Source of the DNA: Thermoanaerobacterium sp.
GTDB taxonomy: Bacteria > Bacillota > Thermoanaerobacteria > Thermoanaerobacterales > Thermoanaerobacteraceae
Assembly: GCA_029960905.1 (NCBI GenBank)
Contig: JASBVU010000140.1
Span: 1 to 5,691, forward strand
DNA length: 5,691 bases
Direction: 5' to 3'
Part shown: positions 1-5,691 of the stretch, piece after piece
How the letters are laid out: the number at the start of each line of letters is the position of its first letter
Position numbering within the stretch: position 1 is the first letter of the stretch
The notes under the pieces: generated by a model
The model's input: the letters and a program-made list of their open reading frames with translations, nothing else
Told to the model about the DNA's origin: nothing
The model's database searches: none
Position numbers and translations under genes: made by a program

Positions 1-1298
1 TACTTGTAAGTGGTTGCTCCAGCAGCTCAAATAAGCAAAATACTTCTTCGAATAATACGACTAATACAACTAATACAACCAAAAAGGTAACCATCAAATT
101 AGCTACATGGGCTGGTGCAGATGAAGCAAAACAACTTCAATCGATTATTGACAAGTTAAATGCTAGCTCTAAAGATTACGTCATAGTGCAGAATTCAAAT
201 CCTGCTGACTATGATACTAGAATAACGACACAGCTTTCGGCAGGTAGTGGACCTGATTTGTTTTGGGTATCTGCACAGAGGGCTACACAGCTGGCAGCAC
301 AGGGTGCATTGCTTGATATAACAGATTATCTGTCAAAATCCAGCAATAAAGCTGCAAATGTATCTGATTATTACGAAAATGCATTGGCACCATTTAAATA
401 TCAAAACAAAATATACGGATTGCCATGGGCGGAAAATCCAGTAGTACTGTATATTAACAAAGATATGTTTGATAAAGCTAAAATTCCATATCCTGATGGG
501 ACTTGGAATTGGGACAAGTTCTTAAGCGTCGCTCAGCAATTGACAGTTGATGCAAATGGTAAACATCCAGGAGAGGCCGGATTTGATAAAAACAACATTA
601 AACAATGGGGCTTCACATTAAATGGCTGGCCACCAGTTCAAATGTTCGTATGGCAAAACAACGGTGAAGTTATAACACCGGATTTCAAAAGCTCACCAAT
701 AGATACTCCTGAGGCAAAAAAAGCGTTTGAATTTTACTCTCAATTGATAAATAGTCCAGCAGTTCCATCACAGCAGACGATTAAAGATCAAGGCTTTGAT
801 ACAATGTTTAGAAATCAGGAAGTTGCCATGTTTATGGGAGGAGCTGCTGATAGTTTAGAGACACAAGTTAAGTTTAACTGTGGTGTTTATGAAGTTCCTT
901 CTGGTCCTACTGGTAAAAAGGTAACATTTGGAGACCTATACGGCATGGGAATTAATGCAAAGACTCAAAATCCTGATGTGGCATTTAAAGCATTTATTGA
1001 TTTGACGAATGCTATTCAAGAGTGGAAAGTAGTACCTCCGCTAAAATCGGAAGTAAATGTGGACGCATTGAAAAAATTGCATCCAGATAGAAGCACAGAG
1101 ACATTAGATACAATAGTAAAATCTATGTCGTATGCTGAAGGTTTCAGGTATTTTGTAAATTATCCAGACTGGGATAATATATTTTGGAATCAACTTATGG
1201 ATCCAATAATCAACAATAAAGCAAATCCTGATGGTCTCATTCCAAAAGTCAAGCCGCAATTGGATAATATCTTAAAACAATACATTAGCAGCAAATAA
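1..1298 (+). CDS. ABC transporter sugar-binding lipoprotein (CUT1 family), 5' end missing
   Basis: This is the extracellular solute-binding protein of a CUT1-type ABC importer, anchored to the membrane by lipid; it hands an oligosaccharide to the two permeases encoded downstream. The frame is open from the first base, with codons starting at position 3. The first visible residues are LVSGC, the end of a lipoprotein signal peptide, so only the start codon and the charged and hydrophobic part of the signal peptide are missing. Counting Cys at 15-17 as +1, the mature chain is 427 residues, normal for the family. An Asn/Thr/Ser-rich linker follows the Cys. The fold then begins at VTIKLATWAG, and typical CUT1 features follow: SAGSGPDLFWV, GLPWAENPVVLYINKDMF and a Trp-rich C-terminal part. 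A GTG at 186 lies inside the mature protein and should not be taken as the start. Family assignment is strong. A manno-oligosaccharide ligand is inferred only from the GH130 gene at the end of the operon. Confidence 0.93.
   Translation, partial: LVSGCSSSSNKQNTSSNNTTNTTNTTKKVTIKLATWAGADEAKQLQSIIDKLNASSKDYVIVQNSNPADYDTRITTQLSAGSGPDLFWVSAQRATQLAAQGALLDITDYLSKSSNKAANVSDYYENALAPFKYQNKIYGLPWAENPVVLYINKDMFDKAKIPYPDGTWNWDKFLSVAQQLTVDANGKHPGEAGFDKNNIKQWGFTLNGWPPVQMFVWQNNGEVITPDFKSSPIDTPEAKKAFEFYSQLINSPAVPSQQTIKDQGFDTMFRNQEVAMFMGGAADSLETQVKFNCGVYEVPSGPTGKKVTFGDLYGMGINAKTQNPDVAFKAFIDLTNAIQEWKVVPPLKSEVNVDALKKLHPDRSTETLDTIVKSMSYAEGFRYFVNYPDWDNIFWNQLMDPIINNKANPDGLIPKVKPQLDNILKQYISSK
3..17 (+). other. Lipobox of the solute-binding protein (LVSGC)
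   Basis: The codons read Leu-Val-Ser-Gly-Cys, matching the bacterial lipobox pattern [LVI]-x-[GAS]-[GA]-C reasonably well (Leu at -4, Val -3, Ser -2, Gly -1, Cys +1). Lipid attachment and signal peptidase II cleavage are expected before the Cys at 15-17. This shows that the gene starts upstream of the window and that the product is a surface lipoprotein. Confidence 0.85.
51..77 (+). repeat. Short 9-bp tandem repeat encoding an Asn/Thr linker
   Basis: Two identical 9-bp units, ACTAATACA, sit side by side at 60-68 and 69-77, preceded by a degenerate copy at 51-59 (AATAATACG). In frame they encode Thr-Asn-Thr units that form the flexible tether between the lipidated Cys and the folded sugar-binding domain. 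Nine is a multiple of three, so gain or loss of a unit would change linker length without a frameshift. No function beyond spacing is implied. Confidence 0.7.
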
Positions 1299-1301
1299 TT
1301 A

Positions 1302-1328
1302 TGGAAAGGAGGTTTATCCTCCTTTCCA
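1302..1328 (+). promoter_or_regulatory. Intercistronic 11-bp hairpin after the binding-protein gene
   Basis: The arms TGGAAAGGAGG (1302-1312) and CCTCCTTTCCA (1318-1328) are perfectly complementary around the loop TTTAT, starting three bases after the TAA stop codon. The bases after the right arm (ATTGATGAGATA) contain no T-run, so it does not look like a normal intrinsic terminator. Hairpins between a binding-protein gene and its permease genes are known to stabilise the upstream mRNA 3' end or to allow only partial read-through, so that the binding protein is made in excess over the membrane components. That role is inferred here. The left arm contains a full Shine-Dalgarno sequence and the right arm a full anti-Shine-Dalgarno sequence, which is discussed as a finding. 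Confidence 0.75.
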
Positions 1329-1387
1329 ATTGATGAGATAAGCACGTTTACCTTCTTAATATAAGGTTGGCATTCCTTTTAAAACTA

Positions 1388-1395
1388 AAAGGAGG
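1388..1395 (+). promoter_or_regulatory. Ribosome binding site that fixes the first permease start at 1403
   Basis: AAAGGAGG is a full match to the 16S rRNA anti-Shine-Dalgarno and ends 7 bases before ATG 1403. The frame is open further upstream to a TTG at 1367, but using that codon would translate straight through this site (residues LKGG) and has no binding site of its own. ATG 1403 is therefore the start. Confidence 0.93.
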
Positions 1396-1402
1396 AATTC
1401 AA

Positions 1403-2392
1403 ATGGAACAATATTTAGGAACTACAGAACGATGGTTTATAACACCTGTAGTTCTCATGTTTTTTGCTTTGATGATTTATTTTGTGTTAAGGAAAATCGG
1501 ATGGAAGACAAGAGCTGCTACTGGCTTTGCTTTAGTATCACCATGGCTTATAGGATTTATTATTTTCACAGCATTTCCGCTAATTTATTCTTTGTATTTA
1601 AGTTTTACTAATTATAGTTTGTTTGGTACAGCAAAATGGATTGGACTTAAAAACTATATATACATTTTTACTAGCGATTATGAATTTTGGCCGTCAGTTA
1701 GACTGACTTTGCTTTATGCAATATTTACAGTTCCTATAGGTGTAATAGGCTCTTTGATGATAGCCATGTTGTTGAATAATCGTATAAAAGGAATAGGTGC
1801 ATTTAGAACGATCTATTATTTACCTGCTGTGATGCCAGATGTTGCAGTTGCATTAATATGGAGATGGCTTTTCAATAGTCAATCAGGCCTTATAAATTAT
1901 GTTCTTTCGCCATTTCTTAAGTTATTTCATATTGGGAAAATAGACTGGTTTGGCGATCCAAAATATGTTTTATGGGCGTTTATAATAATGAGCGTATGGG
2001 GCATATTTGGAACAAATACAGTAGTTTTTTTAGCCGGACTACAGGGCGTTCCAAGAAGCCTTTATGAAGTTGCTGATTTAGACGGTGCAAGTCCTTGGAT
2101 AAAATTTTGGAATATAACGGTTCCTCAGATATCACCGGTAATACTTTTGCAGGTAGTAATGGGAATTATAAGCGCATTGCAGATATTTACTGTGGCAATG
2201 TTTGTAAGGCCAACAACTGGTGCAGGAATATTCATGAATCAATTGATTTACAATAGAGGTTTTACACAATTGCACATGGGGCAGGCATCAGCAATAGCAT
2301 GGGTATTATTCTTAATCATTTTAGCATTTACGCTTTTAGTCTTCAAATCGACACCTGCTTGGGTACACTATGAATGGGAAATTAAGAGGTAA
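1403..2392 (+). CDS. ABC transporter permease, CUT1 family (MalF/UgpA-like)
   Basis: This is one of two membrane subunits forming the sugar channel of the importer. The product is 329 residues from ATG 1403. Likely membrane segments are near residues 12-30, 42-63, 100-124, 134-155, 188-212, 245-267 and 297-315. The cytoplasmic EAA loop that docks onto the ATPase is clear: EVADLDGA starts at Glu222, with the conserved Gly at 228 and the I-x-V-P-Q ending near 238-242. PLIYSLYLSF near 59-68 is typical of UgpA/LacF-type permeases. The first 30 residues add a hydrophobic helix and a basic patch before the usual core, so the protein is longer than a minimal UgpA-type subunit of about 290-300. It is followed after 18 bases by the second permease. 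No ATP-binding gene is present, so a shared MsmK/MsmX-type ATPase is likely. The family is certain and the transported sugar is inferred. Confidence 0.95.
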   Translation: MEQYLGTTERWFITPVVLMFFALMIYFVLRKIGWKTRAATGFALVSPWLIGFIIFTAFPLIYSLYLSFTNYSLFGTAKWIGLKNYIYIFTSDYEFWPSVRLTLLYAIFTVPIGVIGSLMIAMLLNNRIKGIGAFRTIYYLPAVMPDVAVALIWRWLFNSQSGLINYVLSPFLKLFHIGKIDWFGDPKYVLWAFIIMSVWGIFGTNTVVFLAGLQGVPRSLYEVADLDGASPWIKFWNITVPQISPVILLQVVMGIISALQIFTVAMFVRPTTGAGIFMNQLIYNRGFTQLHMGQASAIAWVLFLIILAFTLLVFKSTPAWVHYEWEIKR

Positions 2393-2410
2393 TTAAGGAG
2401 ATGTTAAGCT

Positions 2411-3283
2411 ATGGTGGACATATTACATGGATATAAACAATCAAATAGAATTCGGAATGTCACCAAGAAAATTATTTTGTATATTGTTCTTTCAGCAATA
2501 GCCATAGTGATTTTGATGCCTTTCTTTTGGATGCTGTCAACAGCATTGAAATCAAATGCAGATATTTTTGCATGGCCGCCGGATTTCTTCCCTAAACCTG
2601 CATTATGGGGGAATTTTGCAAAAGCATGGCATGCTATGCCATTTAACATATACCTAATAAATAGTATATTTATAGTTGTTTTGGGAATGGTAGCTGAGAT
2701 AACTAGTGAGACTTTGGTAGCGTATGGCTTCGCACGATTTAAATTTCCTGGTAGAGATTTAATATTTTTTGTACTTCTAAGCACGATGATGCTGCCGTTT
2801 CACGTTACATTAATACCGACATATTTGATATGGCAAAAGCTAGGTCTAGTTGGTCAATTTGATCCTTTGGTTATAAGGGCATGGACAGCATGGGGACCAT
2901 TTTATATATTTTTATTAAGGCAGTTTCTAATGGGGATACCAGTGGAATTGGATGAAGCTGCTGAAATTGACGGAGCGACACCATTGCAAACTTTCGTTCG
3001 TGTAATTTTGCCTCAGATTAAACCAGCTCTTCTTGCAATATGCATATTTACTTTTAGAGGATATTGGAACGACTTCTTAGGTCCTGTTCTTTACCTCAAT
3101 GATATGAATAAATACACGATGACGCTTGGAATGTACTTCTTCATGGGCGGTGTAAATGAACAGCCAAGTTGGAACTATTTGATGGCTATGTCAATTGTAA
3201 TAGCTCTGCCAATGTTAATATTATTCTTTATTGCACAGCGATATTTCATAGAAGGTATCACATTTACTGGTTTGAAAGAATAA
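2411..3283 (+). CDS. ABC transporter permease, CUT1 family (MalG/LacG-like)
   Basis: This is the second channel-forming subunit, pairing with the product of the gene just upstream. It is 290 residues, the usual MalG/LacG/UgpE length. Likely membrane segments are near residues 20-42, 80-105, 116-138, 150-170, 205-225 and 258-278. The EAA loop is textbook: DEAAEIDGAT with Glu182, Ala183, Ala184 and Gly188, ending VILPQIKPAL near 198-207. The C-terminal QRYFIEGITFTGLKE is the family's characteristic tail. A TAAGGAG at 2394-2400 lies 10 bases before ATG 2411, slightly long but acceptable, and it begins only two bases after the upstream stop, which suggests coupled translation. A hydrolase gene follows after 46 bases. 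Substrate specificity cannot be read from permeases; the mannoside role comes from context. Confidence 0.95.
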   Translation: MVDILHGYKQSNRIRNVTKKIILYIVLSAIAIVILMPFFWMLSTALKSNADIFAWPPDFFPKPALWGNFAKAWHAMPFNIYLINSIFIVVLGMVAEITSETLVAYGFARFKFPGRDLIFFVLLSTMMLPFHVTLIPTYLIWQKLGLVGQFDPLVIRAWTAWGPFYIFLLRQFLMGIPVELDEAAEIDGATPLQTFVRVILPQIKPALLAICIFTFRGYWNDFLGPVLYLNDMNKYTMTLGMYFFMGGVNEQPSWNYLMAMSIVIALPMLILFFIAQRYFIEGITFTGLKE

Positions 3284-3329
3284 TTATGTTTAATTAATTA
3301 TAGCAAGAATTGAAGGAGAGGACGAGATA

Positions 3330-5198
3330 ATGGATACTACAACAAACTCTATATTTCACAAATTCATAATAGGTGCTAATTACTGGCCAAGAAATTACGG
3401 CGTTGATATGTGGAAGCAGTGGGACAAAGATGAGATCAAAAAGGAGTTTAAAGAGGCAAAGTCACTGGGATTGGATGTAATGAGAATAAATCTCTTGTGG
3501 GAAGATTTTCAGCCACAGCCTGATATTATATCGGAAGATGCGATTAAGAAATTTGATGAACTTATTGGAATATGCCACGATGTTGACATAAAAATTGTCC
3601 CCACATTTTTTGTAGGACACATGAGCGGAGAAAATTTCGATGTAAATTGGAGAAATGGCAAAAGCATATATAATGACTCTTTCATGTTAAGGCATGAGGT
3701 AAAACTCGTCGGTTTTTTTGCGGAAAAATATAAGAATGAAGATGCCATTTTATTCTGGGACCTTTCTAATGAGCCTGATAACTACGTTAAAGCAGAGTCG
3801 AATCACGATGCATGGCTGTGGAATTATATACTGTCAAATGAGATAAAAAAACACGACAAAAATCATCCAGTGACATTGGGAATTCATCAGGCATCGCTTC
3901 TCTCAGACAATAAGTTTTATCCGGAGGATTTAAAAGAAGGCAATGATTTTTTATGTATGCATGCGTATCCAATATATACAGATACATGCATTGACCCTGT
4001 GAATTCCATAAGAAGCACGTACATTGCACCATTTGCATCAAAGCTTACTAAAGCCATGGGTGGCAAAGATGTTCTATTTGAGGAATTTGGCGCCACCACA
4101 CTTATGATGTCAGAAGAAATCGAAGGTAAATACTATAAAACGGTTTTGTACAGTCTATTTGCAAATGAAGCTTTAGGTGCAATAGCATGGTGCTTTGGAG
4201 ACTTTACGGTTGGCAATAAATTGCCTTACAACACTACACCGTTTGAAACACACTTTGGCATAACATCATCTGATGGTAGACCAAAGCCATCAGGCCTTGA
4301 AATAAAGGCTTTTTCAGAATTTATAAGCAGACTTGAATACAAAAAGTTAATTCCCAAAAAATGTGATGCTGCTATTGTTGTCCCGGACAAATATTATAGT
4401 GCCTTATTTGTAGGAAGTGATTATACACCTGAAAGGCATTTTAGAATACTTTTAAATAGCTTTATACTTGCAAAAGAAGCTGGTATAGATGTAGAGATGG
4501 TAAAAGCTTCTGATATTGATTTTAGTAGATACAAAATGCTGATACTCCCCTCAGCATATAGGAAGGGACATCTAACACACGATCAGTGGATGAGGATAGT
4601 TGATTATGTAAAAAGCGGTGGTACATTATATGCATCTTATGATGGAATTGCAGTTGAAGGCTTTGACGAAGTTTTTGGCATTGAAACACAGTATTCAATG
4701 GTGCCGAAGGATAATATCGCTTCAATTTATATAGAAGACAGAAAGATTAAGTTAAATTACAGCACACTTAAATTTAATAAACACTTAATCGCAAAACCTA
4801 CTACATGCAGTGTGATTGGATACGACAATGAAGGGAATCCTGCAGTAGTCATAAATAAATTCGGTAAAGGCAGTGCAGTCCTTGTGACATACCCTGTTGA
4901 GCTATATTTAAGCTACATGCCGGACGTATATAAAGGCGACAAAACTTACGAAATTTACAAATTGGCAAAAAAATGCTCTAATATGGAATTTAAAATTGAA
5001 TCTGGTTCTCCATTTGTAGAAGCCAAAGAATTTGAGTATAAAGGGGAAAAACTAGTCGTGTTTATTAATCATGAAGATATTGATGTCAAAGTCGAAGCGA
5101 ACATTTCTGGAAGAGTGAAAGATATAATAAGCAATAAAGAATTTGATTTGGAAAATTTCGTGATAAAAGCCGATGAAGCAGTTGCATTTTTGATGTAG
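3330..5198 (+). CDS. Cytoplasmic clan GH-A glycoside hydrolase (GH5-like or GH164-like) with GH42-type middle domain
   Basis: This 622-residue enzyme is probably a retaining exo-glycosidase acting on imported oligosaccharides. It has no signal peptide or membrane segment, so it should act in the cytoplasm. Residues about 10-335 look like a (beta/alpha)8 barrel of clan GH-A: Arg52 in MRINLLWEDF, the acid/base candidate Glu148 in WDLSNEPD, His211 and Tyr213 in MHAYP, the nucleophile candidate Glu252 in LFEEFGATT (Glu251 is adjacent), and Trp287 in AIAWCFGDF. Residues about 345-450 resemble the Rossmann-like domain that makes GH42 enzymes trimeric (AAIVVPDKYY, YKMLILPSA, YVKSGGTLYASYDG). The last 80 or so residues look like a small beta-rich domain. 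The start is ATG 3330, with AAGGAG at 3313-3318, 11 bases upstream. The GH130 gene next door favours beta-mannosidase activity. The barrel could be GH5 of an unassigned subfamily or a GH164-like family; beta-galactosidase or beta-glucosidase activity is not excluded. Confidence 0.8.
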   Translation: MDTTTNSIFHKFIIGANYWPRNYGVDMWKQWDKDEIKKEFKEAKSLGLDVMRINLLWEDFQPQPDIISEDAIKKFDELIGICHDVDIKIVPTFFVGHMSGENFDVNWRNGKSIYNDSFMLRHEVKLVGFFAEKYKNEDAILFWDLSNEPDNYVKAESNHDAWLWNYILSNEIKKHDKNHPVTLGIHQASLLSDNKFYPEDLKEGNDFLCMHAYPIYTDTCIDPVNSIRSTYIAPFASKLTKAMGGKDVLFEEFGATTLMMSEEIEGKYYKTVLYSLFANEALGAIAWCFGDFTVGNKLPYNTTPFETHFGITSSDGRPKPSGLEIKAFSEFISRLEYKKLIPKKCDAAIVVPDKYYSALFVGSDYTPERHFRILLNSFILAKEAGIDVEMVKASDIDFSRYKMLILPSAYRKGHLTHDQWMRIVDYVKSGGTLYASYDGIAVEGFDEVFGIETQYSMVPKDNIASIYIEDRKIKLNYSTLKFNKHLIAKPTTCSVIGYDNEGNPAVVINKFGKGSAVLVTYPVELYLSYMPDVYKGDKTYEIYKLAKKCSNMEFKIESGSPFVEAKEFEYKGEKLVVFINHEDIDVKVEANISGRVKDIISNKEFDLENFVIKADEAVAFLM

Positions 5199-5205
5199 AA
5201 GGGGG
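5199..5205 (+). promoter_or_regulatory. G-rich ribosome binding site of the GH130 gene
   Basis: AAGGGGG begins directly after the hydrolase stop codon and ends 7 bases before ATG 5213. The five consecutive G bases depart from the AAGGAG pattern used by the other genes here and pair with the anti-Shine-Dalgarno partly through G-U. The 14-base intergenic distance suggests translational coupling to the hydrolase gene. Confidence 0.75.
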
Positions 5206-5212
5206 TATTATA

Positions 5213-5691
5213 ATGTTTAGGCTAAGGAGGCTTACAGATAAACCAATATTGTCGCCTTTAAAAGAGCATGAATGGGAAAGAAAAGCTGTGTTTAATGCCG
5301 CAGCAATATATGAAGATCACAAGTTTCACCTTTTTTACAGGGCTTCTAACAATGGATTTGTTTTAAACACAGAAAAACCAGAAGAGGAAAATAAATTTGT
5401 ATCGTCAATAGGCTATGCTGTAAGCGATGATGGCATTAACTTCGAAAGATTTGATAAGCCTATTATAGTAGGTGAGACAGAGCAGGAAGAGTGGGGTGTT
5501 GAAGATCCCAGGATAACAAAGATTGATGATAGATATTACATGCTTTATACAGGTTTTGGTGGGAAAAGTTGGGATAATTTTAGAATATGCATGGCTACAT
5601 CATACGATTTAAAAAGATGGGAAGGACATAGGGTGGTCCTTGATGAGCCTAATAAAGATGCAGCACTTCTGCCTGAAAAAATAAATGGGAA
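5213..5691 (+). CDS. GH130 beta-mannoside phosphorylase-like enzyme, 3' end missing
   Basis: The first 159 codons of a GH130 enzyme are present; the frame is open at the window end. GH130 phosphorylases cleave beta-mannosides with phosphate to give alpha-mannose 1-phosphate, in the cytoplasm. Family landmarks run in the usual order for the five-bladed propeller: DKPIL (9-13), WERKAVFNAA (21-30), FYRAS (41-45), SSIGYAVSDDGINFER (64-79), GVEDPRI (95-101), YYMLYTGF (108-115), YDLKRWE (131-137) and NKDAALLPEKING (147-159). Asp98 of EDPR corresponds to the catalytic acid of characterised GH130 phosphorylases. There is no signal peptide. Expected full length is about 300-380 residues, so roughly half is missing, including further phosphate-binding residues. 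A GH130 beta-mannosidase (hydrolase) therefore remains possible, though Lys148 keeps a basic residue where I recall a phosphate-binding Arg in GH130_2. Linkage specificity is unknown. Confidence 0.92.
   Translation, partial: MFRLRRLTDKPILSPLKEHEWERKAVFNAAAIYEDHKFHLFYRASNNGFVLNTEKPEEENKFVSSIGYAVSDDGINFERFDKPIIVGETEQEEWGVEDPRITKIDDRYYMLYTGFGGKSWDNFRICMATSYDLKRWEGHRVVLDEPNKDAALLPEKING

Noticed and set aside
186..1298. GTG 186 as the start of the binding-protein gene
   Set aside because: The same frame is open upstream to the first bases and carries the lipobox Cys and the start of the mature fold; no ribosome binding site precedes 186.
1302..1328. Intrinsic transcription terminator
   Set aside because: The hairpin is strong but no T-run follows on the + strand; on the - strand the following bases are AT-rich without a continuous T-run and no - strand gene ends here.
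1330..1362. Promoter for the permease genes (TTGATG at 1330 and TAATAT at 1357)
   Set aside because: The two boxes are 21 bases apart, too far for a normal 16-18 base spacing, and such matches are frequent in AT-rich sequence.
1367..1402. TTG 1367 as the start of the first permease
   Set aside because: It would translate through the perfect Shine-Dalgarno at 1388-1395; ATG 1403 has ideal spacing.
2404..2784. Antisense open frame of 126 codons opposite the second permease
   Set aside because: It lies fully opposite a well-supported permease gene, and its translation shows no recognisable domain.
3509..4725. Several antisense open frames of 60-84 codons opposite the hydrolase gene
   Set aside because: They overlap each other and a strongly supported gene, and none shows a recognisable motif.
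3713..4973. Runs of seven T or A in the hydrolase gene (3713-3719, 3845-3851, 4967-4973) as phase-variation or slippage sites
   Set aside because: The frame is intact across all three, the runs are short, and such runs are expected in AT-rich coding sequence.
5223..5230. TAAGGAGG inside the GH130 gene as a ribosome binding site for a later start
   Set aside because: No ATG, GTG or TTG lies at usable distance downstream, and conserved GH130 N-terminal residues begin before any later in-frame ATG; it simply encodes part of LRRL.

Overview
The window looks like a fragment of a carbohydrate-utilisation operon from a low-GC, probably thermophilic, anaerobic Firmicute. Thermoanaerobacterium, Caldanaerobius or Thermoanaerobacter relatives are the best guess. 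This rests on the AT-rich sequence, frequent ATA, AGA and AGG codons, strong AAAGGAGG-type ribosome binding sites, a Firmicutes-style lipoprotein solute-binding protein, and the overall flavour of the proteins. It is an inference and no marker gene is present.

All five genes lie on the + strand and read in one direction. Positions 1-1298 hold a sugar-binding lipoprotein whose first residues lie outside the window; the lipobox Cys is at 15-17. A 104-base intercistronic gap follows (1299-1402), with a perfect 11-bp hairpin and a strong ribosome binding site. Next come two CUT1-type ABC permeases (1403-2392 and 2411-3283), then a 622-residue cytoplasmic clan GH-A glycoside hydrolase with a GH42-like middle domain (3330-5198). 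The last gene is the first 159 codons of a GH130 mannoside phosphorylase-like enzyme (5213 to the window end). The gaps after the first permease, the second permease and the hydrolase are 18, 46 and 14 bases, so the last four genes are almost certainly co-transcribed.

The likely logic is this. The lipoprotein captures an oligosaccharide, the two permeases import it using an ATPase encoded elsewhere, the cytoplasmic hydrolase trims it, and the GH130 enzyme phosphorolyses a beta-mannoside to mannose 1-phosphate. The GH130 gene makes a beta-mannoside (beta-1,4, beta-1,2, or a glycan-core type) the best substrate guess. The linkage cannot be settled from this window.

The most notable points are the variant GH130 active-site motif set, the composite hydrolase whose CAZy family is unclear, and the gap at 1299-1402. 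In that gap a hairpin arm mimics the 16S rRNA anti-Shine-Dalgarno tail and could also pair with the ribosome binding site of the next gene. I saw no RNA gene, CRISPR array, insertion sequence or convincing promoter.
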